Of a stretch of DNA of 19,534 nucleotides, positions 1 to 5,904 are shown in pieces (positions within the stretch are counted from its first letter, which is position 1; each line of letters starts with the position of its first letter). The notes below the pieces were generated by a model that did no database searches, was not told the DNA's origin, and saw nothing but the letters and a program-made list of their open reading frames with translations. Both the position numbers and the translations under genes were made by a program. This DNA is from JBKPNX01 sp046732855 (GTDB taxonomy: Bacteria; Pseudomonadota; Alphaproteobacteria; Geminicoccales; Geminicoccaceae). The stretch spans positions 1-19,534 of the forward strand of contig JBKPNX010000222.1 in the NCBI GenBank assembly GCA_046732855.1. Direction: 5' to 3'.

Positions 1-46
1 CGACGGCGGCGACGAAGCCGGAAGTCATCCCTGCTGCTTTGCTCAT
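1..46 (-). CDS. 5' end of a gene running off the left edge
   Basis: A minus-strand ATG at 46-44 is preceded by a strong ribosome binding site (GGGAGG, complement of 51-56) with about four bases of spacing. Fifteen codons are readable, starting MSKAAGMTSGFVAAV, and the frame is open to the window edge. The segment is too short to assign a family. The small and hydrophobic residues after position 9 could begin a signal peptide or membrane segment, but that is only a guess. A plausible promoter lies at 98-126. Confidence 0.5.
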   Translation of the reverse strand, partial: MSKAAGMTSGFVAAV

Positions 47-97
47 GACACCTCCCTGTGACCGAGATGCCCCCAGGCGGGCTCGGTTGCTGTGAAA

Positions 98-126
98 ATT
101 GTGCACCGGACGACGGCGGCAGGCAA
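98..126 (-). promoter_or_regulatory. Possible sigma-70-type promoter for the left-edge gene
   Basis: On the minus strand, TTGCCT (126-121) and CACAAT (103-98) are separated by exactly 17 bases. Each matches the sigma-70 consensus at four of six positions. Transcription would start near base 91 and leave a leader of about 45 bases before the ATG at 46. Chance matches of this quality are common, so this is only a candidate. Confidence 0.3.
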
Positions 127-445
127 TTGACTTCGTGCGTCGCGACGTCGCGTCGGCGGCGTCAGCTCACGATCGGCACTGGAACCGACGAGGTCAGCGA
201 GAGTGGAAAAATCATCAGCTCCGGATTTGCAGGCGATCTTGCAGCAGATGTCCAACCGAAGTCGGTTCCGCTCGGGCGAGCAACTGCACCGGATTGCCTC
301 CCGCCGTGTGCTCCGCTGGGGGTTGGGAAGCTCGCAAGGGCACCGCAGTTCGGGGAGCGTTGTTGCCGAGGCGCGAAGCGGCACATCGTGGAGCGCTCGA
401 GCGCAAGACTTCGGCAGGTCGAGATTCAAGTGAAAATCACAGAAC

Positions 446-461
446 TGTAAAGCAATTCACA
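446..461. promoter_or_regulatory. CRP/FNR-like palindrome, left copy
   Basis: The sequence TGTAAAGCAATTCACA has the form TGTRA-N6-TCACA, one base off the symmetric CRP consensus. It matches the perfect copy at 18341-18356 at 14 of 16 positions, including the normally unconserved centre. A second small palindrome, GTGAAAATCAC, sits just upstream at 430-440. No clear gene starts directly downstream, and the left-edge gene starts about 400 bases away. It may be the promoter remnant of a lost gene. Confidence 0.4.
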
Positions 462-983
462 TCTCAATCTGTTCGAGCCCTCGGTGGTCTAGGCTAGAAC
501 GAGAGACGCAACGAATCGAGGCTATCATCCAAAACTATGCTCATTTGCCCCGGTTCACTGTTCTCGTGGGTAGGGCGACAGGGTCGAGGAGCCATCACGC
601 TTGGGCGCTGCTTCGACGAACGGGCGAGCGAAGGGGGCTGCACCACGGGAACCGGTATGCCGGACCCGGCGGAATACACGTTCCCCTAGCGTCTGACCCG
701 TTTGCCGCTTCAGCTCCCGGGGCCGGTATCGTCTGACCGCGCGGCTCAGACCACGGTGTCGACGAGCAGGCGATGATGCCGCGTGCCGCGAGGATCACAT
801 AGACCCCGACGATCCCCAGGTGTAACGGCCCTCGGCAGGGGTACGACTCCGCAGCCATGCAGGCGCGCAGCATGCTGGTTAGGCTTACGTGCCGGCAAGG
901 TCGACCCAGCGGAACACGGGGACGCTGTAATTGCGCGGGCTGCCCTGACGGGGGTCGACTTCCGCGCGAGCGACCCCCGATCG

Positions 984-1832
984 TCACGCCGGGCGATCGC
1001 CGACCAGGGTCACCCGGTGCATCACGCGGCGATGGCCGTGATAATCGTTGAGCGGGTAGTGCAGGCTGGCGCGGTTGTCCCAGAACGCCAGCGAGCCCGG
1101 CCGCCAGCGGAAGCGGCAGGTGAACTCCGGCCTGATCTGGTGGGCGAACAGCCAGTCGAGCAGCGGCGCGCTCTCCTCCTCGGTCATGTCGGCAAAGCGC
1201 AGCGTGTGGGCGAGATTGACGTAGAGCGCTTTGCGCCCCGTCTCGGGATGGGTGCGCACCACCGGGTGGACCGCGCTGATCGCTTCCGGCTCCGCCGCGG
1301 TGCCGCGCTTGCTATGCATCGCCTCGCGGGTCTTCAGCGTGATCGCCTTGCCGGCGACGTTGACCGCGCGCAGGCCCGCGAGCAGGCGCTGCATGCCCTC
1401 GGACAGCGCCTCGTACGCGAGATACATGCTGGCGAACATGGTGTCGCCGCCGACCGGCGGCGTCTCGAGCGCGTACAGCAACGTGCCGAGCGCCGGGCGT
1501 TCGAGATAGGCCGTATCCGAATGCCAGATGCCGCCGAAGTTGACGCGCTCGTGCGGCTCCTTGATGACCGGGAGCACCAGGGGGCATTCGGGCAGGCCTT
1601 TGACCAGCGGGTACTCAATGACCTCGCCGAAGCGCTCGGCGAGCGCCAGCAGCTGCCGCGGCGCAAGCTGCTGATCGCGGAAGAAGATGACGACGTGCTC
1701 GAGCAGGGCGGCGCGTACCGCCTCGACCACGGCGTTGTCGAGCGGTTCGGCGAGATCAATGCCGAAGATCTCGGCGCCGAGCGCGCTGGCGAGCGGCCGG
1801 ACCTCGAGACGGGATCTGGTCATCAGCGACAT
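984..1832 (-). CDS. TauD/TfdA-family Fe(II)/2-oxoglutarate dioxygenase (divergent copy 1)
   Basis: This is a predicted 282-residue cytoplasmic non-haem iron oxygenase. The family couples 2-oxoglutarate decarboxylation to hydroxylation of a small substrate such as taurine, an alkyl sulfate or a phenoxyacetate; the substrate here cannot be read from sequence. The iron facial triad is visible as His104-x-Asp106 (WHSD) and a distal His258 in WDNRASLH. Arg269 and Arg273 follow at the spacing of the 2-oxoglutarate-binding arginines in TauD. The start is the ATG at 1832-1830, because AAGGAG (complement of 1840-1845) lies seven bases upstream. A longer frame reaching 1883 adds only an arginine/proline-rich leader. 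It is divergent from a paralog at 2029, and the shared 196-base gap probably holds both promoters. Family assignment is firm. Confidence 0.93.
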   Translation of the reverse strand: MSLMTRSRLEVRPLASALGAEIFGIDLAEPLDNAVVEAVRAALLEHVVIFFRDQQLAPRQLLALAERFGEVIEYPLVKGLPECPLVLPVIKEPHERVNFGGIWHSDTAYLERPALGTLLYALETPPVGGDTMFASMYLAYEALSEGMQRLLAGLRAVNVAGKAITLKTREAMHSKRGTAAEPEAISAVHPVVRTHPETGRKALYVNLAHTLRFADMTEEESAPLLDWLFAHQIRPEFTCRFRWRPGSLAFWDNRASLHYPLNDYHGHRRVMHRVTLVGDRPA

Positions 1833-2028
1833 GGGCGATCTCCTTGGCGGCGGTCTCCTTGAGGCGCGCGCTTGGGCGGACACTAGGCCGAAGTCTCGCG
1901 GCCGTCACGCGCGTGGTCGCCTCCTCCGGGACTACGCAAACTCTGGCCGAGCCGCGAGCCGCCGCGCTATCAAAGAGCCGCAGGCGGGATCAAGATGACA
2001 ACGCCGGCGGGATCGAGGGAGAGGAGCC
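1833..2028. promoter_or_regulatory. Intergenic region between divergent dioxygenases
   Basis: This 196-base gap separates two divergent paralogous dioxygenase genes and must contain promoters for both. Ribosome binding sites are clear at its two ends (AAGGAG toward the minus gene, GAGGAG toward the plus gene). I could not pick out a convincing -35/-10 pair or a shared operator palindrome by eye. Confidence 0.4.
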
Positions 2029-2901
2029 ATGTCCAGTGTCGCTGAGATGAGCGAGAACGCGCTCGAGGTGCGCGCGCTGAGCCCGACCTTCGGGATGGAA
2101 ATCCTGGATGTTGACCTCGCAGAGCCGATGACCGACGCGTTCTTCGATCGCATCTACGATGCGTTCCTCGATCATCAGCTGCTGCTGTTCCGGGACCAGG
2201 GTCTCGAGCCCCGCGACCAGGTGACCTTCGCGCGCCGTTTCGGCTCGGTCCAGGTGCACGTGATGAACCAGTACCACGCCGAGGGCTATCCCGAGATCTA
2301 CTACCTGTCCAATCTTGGTCCGGACGGCCGGCCCAGCGGCAAGCATCCCGATCGGGGCACGGTGCACTGGCATACCGACGGTTCGTGGGCGCGGCGCACC
2401 GGGCAGGCGACCCTGCTCTACGCCGTCGAGGTGCCCGCTGCCGGCGGCGAGACCCGGTTTGCCAGCATGTACGACGCCTACGACGCACTGGACGAGGGCA
2501 TGCGGCGGCGGCTGGCGCCGCTGCGGGCAGTGCACAACCTCGATTTCTCGCGCACGCGTCGCCACGGCGAGGATCTGATGACCGAGGAGCAGAAGAAGGC
2601 CCGGCCGCCCGTGGCGCATCCGATCGTGCGCATCCACCCGGAGACCGGGCGCCGGTGCATTTTTCTCGGCGACCACGCCTGGTATATCGAGGACATGCCG
2701 TTCGACGCGGGGCGGCAGCTGATCGAGGACCTGAACGCGTCGATCATCAACGAGGGGCGCGTCTACACGCACCGCTGGCGGCCGGGCGATCTGGTCATCT
2801 GGGACAACCGCTGCATGCTGCACAAGGCGGAACCCTATGACGTCGCCGCCGAGGCGCGGGTGATGCGCCGCTGCACCGTGGTCGGCGAGGTGCCGATCTA
2901 A
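2029..2901 (+). CDS. TauD/TfdA-family Fe(II)/2-oxoglutarate dioxygenase (divergent copy 2)
   Basis: This is a 290-residue paralog of the divergent neighbour. The triad is His115-x-Asp117 (WHTD) and His265 in WDNRCMLH, with Arg277 and Arg281 as likely 2-oxoglutarate ligands. Both proteins share the ARRFG/AERFG block, a GGxTxFASMYxAYxAL segment, a HPETGR motif and the RWRPG motif near the end. This copy has a longer loop before the first iron ligands (about residues 92-112), which in this family lies near the substrate pocket, so the two enzymes may differ in substrate. The start is supported by GAGGAG six bases upstream of the ATG. The length is normal for the family and the exact substrate is unknown. 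Confidence 0.95.
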   Translation: MSSVAEMSENALEVRALSPTFGMEILDVDLAEPMTDAFFDRIYDAFLDHQLLLFRDQGLEPRDQVTFARRFGSVQVHVMNQYHAEGYPEIYYLSNLGPDGRPSGKHPDRGTVHWHTDGSWARRTGQATLLYAVEVPAAGGETRFASMYDAYDALDEGMRRRLAPLRAVHNLDFSRTRRHGEDLMTEEQKKARPPVAHPIVRIHPETGRRCIFLGDHAWYIEDMPFDAGRQLIEDLNASIINEGRVYTHRWRPGDLVIWDNRCMLHKAEPYDVAAEARVMRRCTVVGEVPI

Positions 2902-3040
2902 CGCGCGGCTTGGATTCGACCGCCGCCGGCGGGACGATCGTTCCGGTCAGCAGCGCGACCTCCCGCGGTTCGGATTGACCGGGGCCGGCCGCTGGCCGAC
3001 GTTTTGGCCAGAATGCAACGCTTCGGGGGAAGGAACGCCC

Positions 3041-3196
3041 GTGGAGATCGTGGTCCTGCAGCCGCTCGTCGCGCTGATCGCCGGTATCCTGATCCTGATC
3101 ATCCCGCGGCTGCTCAACTACATCGTCGCGATCTATCTGATCCTGATCGGTCTGGTCGGCCTGTTCGGCCACTTCGGCGGATTTCAGGCGGGCTGA
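3041..3196 (+). CDS. DUF3096-type small membrane protein
   Basis: This predicted 51-residue protein is almost entirely hydrophobic. Two membrane segments (about residues 4-20 and 26-44) flank the conserved-looking motif IPRLLNYIVAIYLI. I recognise this as the DUF3096 family of very small inner-membrane proteins, whose function is unknown. The GTG at 3041 is preferred because GGGGGAAGGA lies just upstream and homologs begin at this point. An in-frame ATG at 2975 would add 22 polar residues that do not fit the family. It lies downstream of a dioxygenase on the same strand and converges with the lipoprotein gene ending at 3245. Confidence 0.85.
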   Translation: MEIVVLQPLVALIAGILILIIPRLLNYIVAIYLILIGLVGLFGHFGGFQAG

Positions 3197-3244
3197 GGTC
3201 GAGCGCCATCGATCAAGCGCGGTCGCCCGACCCGTCCGCAAGCG

Positions 3245-3811
3245 TTACTGCTGCGTCTCCTGCTGCGACTCGGGCTGTTCGGGGGCGCGGCGCATCACCC
3301 CGGGCGCCGCCGCGATGCTCGGGCCCAACTGACGCAGCACGCTGCGCGCGTCGTACGCGTTGACGTCGGCCGCCGGCTTCTCGCCCTTGAACATGACCAC
3401 GTCGGCGTACGCGGTGTAACGGTCGACCGGCTGGGCGGAATAGGTGCTGAAACCAAAGCCGCTGACGAAATTGCCGGAGCGGCTGTAATAGCCACTACCG
3501 AACTGGGGGTCGCTCGTGCCCCAGTAGCGGGTCGAACGATCGAGGTTACGGTCGACGACCGTGAAGTAATCGTAGCCGTGGTCCAGCGTCAGCTCCGCGG
3601 CCCGGTACAAGAAGTAGTTCTGCACCGTGTCGGCCTTGGTAAGGTCGTTGCCAGCGAAGCTCACCCGGTAGCGGTTGTCTTCGATCCGCTGCTCGCTGTA
3701 GCCATAGCCGTTGGCAGCCGGCTGATACGGCGTCGGCTCGCCGCCGCACGCCCCGAGCACGCCGACCAGCGCGAGACCCACTACCACCGCTTGAGCGCGC
3801 ATCGAAGCCAC
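3245..3811 (-). CDS. CC0125/CC1285-family-like outer-envelope lipoprotein
   Basis: This is a 188-residue protein with a lipoprotein signal peptide and a lipobox ending at Cys22 (VLGAC), so the mature protein should be lipidated. The body has the block GYSEQRIEDNRYRVSFAGN, then YRAAELTLDHGYDYF, a VDRY-AYADVVM strand and a NAYDARSVL segment near the C-terminus. From memory these match the alphaproteobacterial CC0125/CC1285 lipoprotein family, whose function is unknown. The C-terminal tail is rich in glutamine and glutamate. The GTG at 3811 and the ATG at 3802 are both possible starts. Neither has a strong ribosome binding site, and both keep the signal peptide. Gene reality is firm and the family name rests on recall. 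Confidence 0.88.
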   Translation of the reverse strand: MASMRAQAVVVGLALVGVLGACGGEPTPYQPAANGYGYSEQRIEDNRYRVSFAGNDLTKADTVQNYFLYRAAELTLDHGYDYFTVVDRNLDRSTRYWGTSDPQFGSGYYSRSGNFVSGFGFSTYSAQPVDRYTAYADVVMFKGEKPAADVNAYDARSVLRQLGPSIAAAPGVMRRAPEQPESQQETQQ

Positions 3812-4266
3812 CGGTCAGGATTGCATGCTGTCTCGATTATCTAGCGCGCGCCCGGCGCGCCGCCAACCACGCCGCCTGTAGCGACGAAAGCCGCTTCTTC
3901 CGACCACCGCCCGCCCCGGTCACCCGCGGTGAGGCGCGGGAGCCGCCGATCCGCCTGTTCGGGCGCGGCCACCGCATCGCCTGCTGCATCGCGCCTGAGG
4001 ACCTCGAGCGCATGGAGTCGGTGATCGTGCTCGCCGATCAGGAAACCGCCGACTGAGGCGCGCCAGGCGCTCCCGCCGACACGGCCGCCGGCCAATCGCG
4101 CCAAGGGGCAAACGACCCGCTAAAAAGCTAAATATTTGAAAACTAAAGATGTCTTGGGTTCGTTTGGATTCGGACGCCGCTGCAATCGCCGCAGGGCTAC
4201 CCGCGTTCACCAGCGCGCGCGACGCTGGATGGAGCATAGCACCAAACAGGACCGAATGCCACGAGA
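3812..4266. other. Intergenic stretch with a possible gene scrap and an A+T-rich patch
   Basis: No complete gene is supported here. A plus-strand frame ending at 4056 may be an antitoxin remnant (separate entry). Bases 4130-4165 are strikingly A+T-rich compared with their surroundings. A 57-codon frame at 4149-4322 follows the patch but has no ribosome binding site and overlaps the antitoxin gene on the other strand. The stretch borders a toxin-antitoxin patch and probably collects gene debris. Confidence 0.45.
3949..4056 (+). pseudogene. Possible 3' remnant of a Phd/YefM-like antitoxin gene
   Basis: The last 35 codons before the TGA at 4054 read like a protein end. IRLFGRGHRIAC is followed by IAPEDLERMESV and a short acidic tail. 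This resembles the 'hand-off' region of Phd/YefM antitoxins (R-x-G-x-P-x-A followed by x-PEDxERL). No start codon, ribosome binding site or N-terminal domain is present upstream in the frame. The match is by eye and weak; it could be chance in high-GC DNA. Confidence 0.2.
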
Positions 4267-4554
4267 CTACTTGCGTCCGGCGCGCTCGTGCGCCTCGACG
4301 AAGGCGCGGAGCGCAGCGTTGATCCGGGCCTGATAGCCACGCCCCTGCCGCTTGAACCAGGCGACCAGGTTGGGATCGAGGCGTAGCCTGACCTGCCGGC
4401 GTAGCGCCTCGGGGTTATGGGGCACGGCGTGCTTGTACCAGTCACGCGGAACATCGGCCCAGTCGGGGTCGCTCGCGATCGCCGCCTCGAGCTCCGCCTC
4501 GGTCATGGCATCGACCCGTGCCCAGTCGGTCTGGTCTTCACCGCGCGCGATCAT
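4267..4554 (-). CDS. brnA: BrnA-family antitoxin
   Basis: This is a 95-residue protein whose C-terminal half carries the BrnA signature: VRLRLDPNLVAWFKRQG followed by GYQARINAALRAFVEA. In the family this forms a ribbon-helix-helix DNA-binding dimer that neutralises the ribonuclease toxin BrnT and represses the operon. The acidic N-terminal half (DAMTEAELEAAIASDPDW) is typical of one BrnA subgroup. The start is the ATG at 4554, which overlaps the stop of a BrnT remnant by ATGA, as expected for a brnT-brnA operon. The toxin upstream is reduced to 24 codons, so this antitoxin appears orphaned. It faces a second toxin-antitoxin pair on the other strand. Confidence 0.85.
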   Translation of the reverse strand: MIARGEDQTDWARVDAMTEAELEAAIASDPDWADVPRDWYKHAVPHNPEALRRQVRLRLDPNLVAWFKRQGRGYQARINAALRAFVEAHERAGRK

Positions 4555-4625
4555 CGCCCGCAGTGGACGGCGCGACGGAAATCCAGGCCGTGCTTGGCGA
4601 GTTGACTTGGCACGAAGAAGGGCAT
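4551..4625 (-). pseudogene. BrnT toxin remnant
   Basis: A 24-codon minus-strand frame contains QLAKHGLDFRRAV, which matches the N-terminal BrnT signature (N-x-x-KHG-x-x-F-x-x-A). It ends in a TGA that overlaps the brnA start (ATGA), the normal junction for brnT followed by brnA. BrnT toxins are usually about 90-100 residues, so roughly the last two-thirds is missing, and the usual F-x-WD-x-x-K lead-in is degraded. The position, frame, motif and junction together support an internally deleted toxin gene. It cannot encode a working RNase. Confidence 0.6.
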
Positions 4626-4661
4626 CGGGCATTCTTGAGGCACGGCGCAAGGGGCCAAACC

Positions 4662-4889
4662 ATGACCAAGCTCCTGGAACTCGCTCTTGACAAACTGGCG
4701 CGCCGGTCCGCCGCCGAGCAGGACCGCATCGCCAGGATGATCCTGGACGACCTGGAGGCCGAGGCGCAGTGGCAGGGCCGCTTTCGGCGATCTCAGGACA
4801 AGCTTTCGGCGCTCGCCGAGGCGGCACGGCGCGAGATCGCCCGCGGCGAGATCGTCGAGCGTGATCCCGCCGACGGCATCACGGAATGA
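4662..4889 (+). CDS. RelB-like antitoxin of a RelE/ParE-type pair
   Basis: This is a 75-residue, highly charged, helix-rich protein without a recognisable membrane or enzyme motif. Its job is inferred from context: it ends in ATGA overlap with a RelE-like toxin gene. It also resembles small antitoxins that carry an EQD-x-x-AR-x-x-LDDLE-like stretch and an SQDKLSALAEAA-type C-terminal helix, which would bind the toxin. AAGGGG eight bases ahead supports the ATG. The gene is divergent from the BrnT/BrnA remnant operon, with only about 36 bases between the two start regions. The antitoxin would also be expected to autoregulate the pair. Confidence 0.75.
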   Translation: MTKLLELALDKLARRSAAEQDRIARMILDDLEAEAQWQGRFRRSQDKLSALAEAARREIARGEIVERDPADGITE

Positions 4890-5404
4890 GGTCGCGAACG
4901 ACAAGAAGCTTTTGGGCTCGTTTCGATGCCCTGCCCGAGCCGGTCAAAACCCAGGCCAGGAAAGCCTATGAACTGTGGCGGACTGATCCGCACCATCCCA
5001 GCCTGCGCTTCAAGCGCATCCACAAGACCGAGCCGCTCTATTCCTTGCGCATCAGCCGTGACGACCGCGCACTCGGACTTCGCACGGGAGACACGTTGAC
5101 CTGGTTCTGGGTCGGATCGCACGCTGACTACGACAAGCTGCTTAGCCAATGGGAGGCACCTGATGCCGGGGGCGGGCGCCAGTCCCCTGCAAGGAGCGGT
5201 CAACCTCGCGGCGGCGCCGGGGCTCACCCGCTCGCGCGCTGCGCCTCGCACTGCTCCAAGCGCTTCATGTCGGGGTACTTCGCCAGCTGCGCCGCGGCCG
5301 CGCACACCGGCAGGCCGGCCTTCTTGTGGCTGTCAAGGAACAGGTTCATGTCGACGTCGCGCGCGAAGGTACCGGTCTCGTCCAAATACTTCTCTGCTGA
5401 ATAA
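4886..5404 (+). CDS. RelE/ParE-family toxin with aberrant C-terminal extension
   Basis: The first 89 residues match a RelE/ParE-superfamily toxin subgroup. The blocks are MRSRTTRSFW, QARKAYELW, HPSLRFKRIHKTEPLYSLRI, RALGLRTGDTLTWFWVGSHA and DYDKLL. In this superfamily such proteins usually act as ribosome-dependent mRNA endonucleases or gyrase poisons. Relatives end near the DYDKLL motif. Here the frame runs on for about 83 more residues, rich in Gly, Ala, Arg and Ser, and lies antisense to the 3' end of the cyclase-TPR gene (overlap 5224-5404). The extension looks like stop-codon loss rather than a domain. The start overlaps the antitoxin stop (ATGA), so translation is coupled. Whether the toxin remains active is unknown. 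Confidence 0.8.
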   Translation: MRSRTTRSFWARFDALPEPVKTQARKAYELWRTDPHHPSLRFKRIHKTEPLYSLRISRDDRALGLRTGDTLTWFWVGSHADYDKLLSQWEAPDAGGGRQSPARSGQPRGGAGAHPLARCASHCSKRFMSGYFASCAAAAHTGRPAFLWLSRNRFMSTSRAKVPVSSKYFSAE

Positions 5405-5901
5405 TCTGGATTCGCCTCAAACAGCGTCGCCACATCGCGAGCGGCCTCTTGCTTACGCCCAAGCTGGGCGTGACTCATGGCCTGAATGAGCGGGTCGGCC
5501 AGAGGCTCCGGAACCAGTGACTTGCGGGACCAAGCGATCGCCTCTTCAAATTTGCCATTGTAGAAGCACGCCTGTGCAAACATTGTGTTGTACCAATCCG
5601 GGTAGTGAGGATCGAGCCGCACGGCCTGTTGGACCCAGCTTAGCGCACGCTCGGGCTCTCCGGCCTTGGTCAGCACCATGGCCGCTAAGGCAAGGATCTC
5701 AGCACTGTTCGGGTTCAAGTTAGCGGCCTGATCAAGCTCTGCCAGTGCACGATCGTAGTCATCCAAGTATTTGTAGTACAGAGCGAGCAAAATGTGTGGT
5801 TCACCATCATACGGGTCCAAATTGACCGCTTTTGTCGCCGATTCCAATAAATTTTTCATTGAATCTTGATTGGACTCACTAAATCCGAGGGCAATTTCCA
5901 T
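5224..5901 (-). CDS. C-terminal TPR half of an interrupted cyclase-TolB-TPR protein
   Basis: This 225-codon frame contains several tetratricopeptide repeats (for example DYDRALAELDQAANLNPNSAE, EPERALSWVQQAVRLDPHYPD and KFEEAIAWSRKS). It is in the same reading frame as the gene directly upstream and is separated from it by TAA and one Asp codon. It is therefore the missing C-terminus of that protein rather than an independent gene. The ATG at 5901 has no good ribosome binding site. The DNA here is visibly less GC-rich than the 5' half of the gene, especially 5760-5890. Its last 181 bases overlap the extended toxin frame on the other strand. Confidence 0.8.
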   Translation of the reverse strand: MEIALGFSESNQDSMKNLLESATKAVNLDPYDGEPHILLALYYKYLDDYDRALAELDQAANLNPNSAEILALAAMVLTKAGEPERALSWVQQAVRLDPHYPDWYNTMFAQACFYNGKFEEAIAWSRKSLVPEPLADPLIQAMSHAQLGRKQEAARDVATLFEANPDYSAEKYLDETGTFARDVDMNLFLDSHKKAGLPVCAAAAQLAKYPDMKRLEQCEAQRASG

Positions 5902-5904
5902 GTC

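Larger units (their letters stand above)
47..983. other. Long stretch without a convincing gene
   Basis: Several open frames of 60-130 codons cross this stretch on both strands. They overlap one another, lack ribosome binding sites and have arginine/serine-rich compositions typical of noncoding high-GC frames. A 50-codon frame at 537-689 starts with ATG but has no well-placed ribosome binding site. What can be supported is a candidate promoter at 98-126 and a CRP-like palindrome at 446-461. The rest may be decayed sequence. Confidence 0.5.

Noticed and set aside
537..689. 50-codon plus-strand frame downstream of the left CRP-like site
   Set aside because: There is no well-placed ribosome binding site and no recognisable signal or family; coding is not supported.
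885..983. 32-codon in-frame extension after the stop of the minus-strand dioxygenase, with protein-like residues such as NYSVPVFRWVDLAGT
   Set aside because: The dioxygenase already ends at the family's usual C-terminus. Open frames of this length are common in high-GC DNA, so readthrough or a fused tail is not supported.
783..1862. 359-codon plus-strand open frame
   Set aside because: It is the antisense shadow of the dioxygenase gene, rich in Arg, Ala and Gly with no domain or ribosome binding site.
4149..4322. 57-codon plus-strand frame beginning MSWVRLDSD
   Set aside because: It has no ribosome binding site, and its second half overlaps the BrnA gene with arginine-rich shadow composition.
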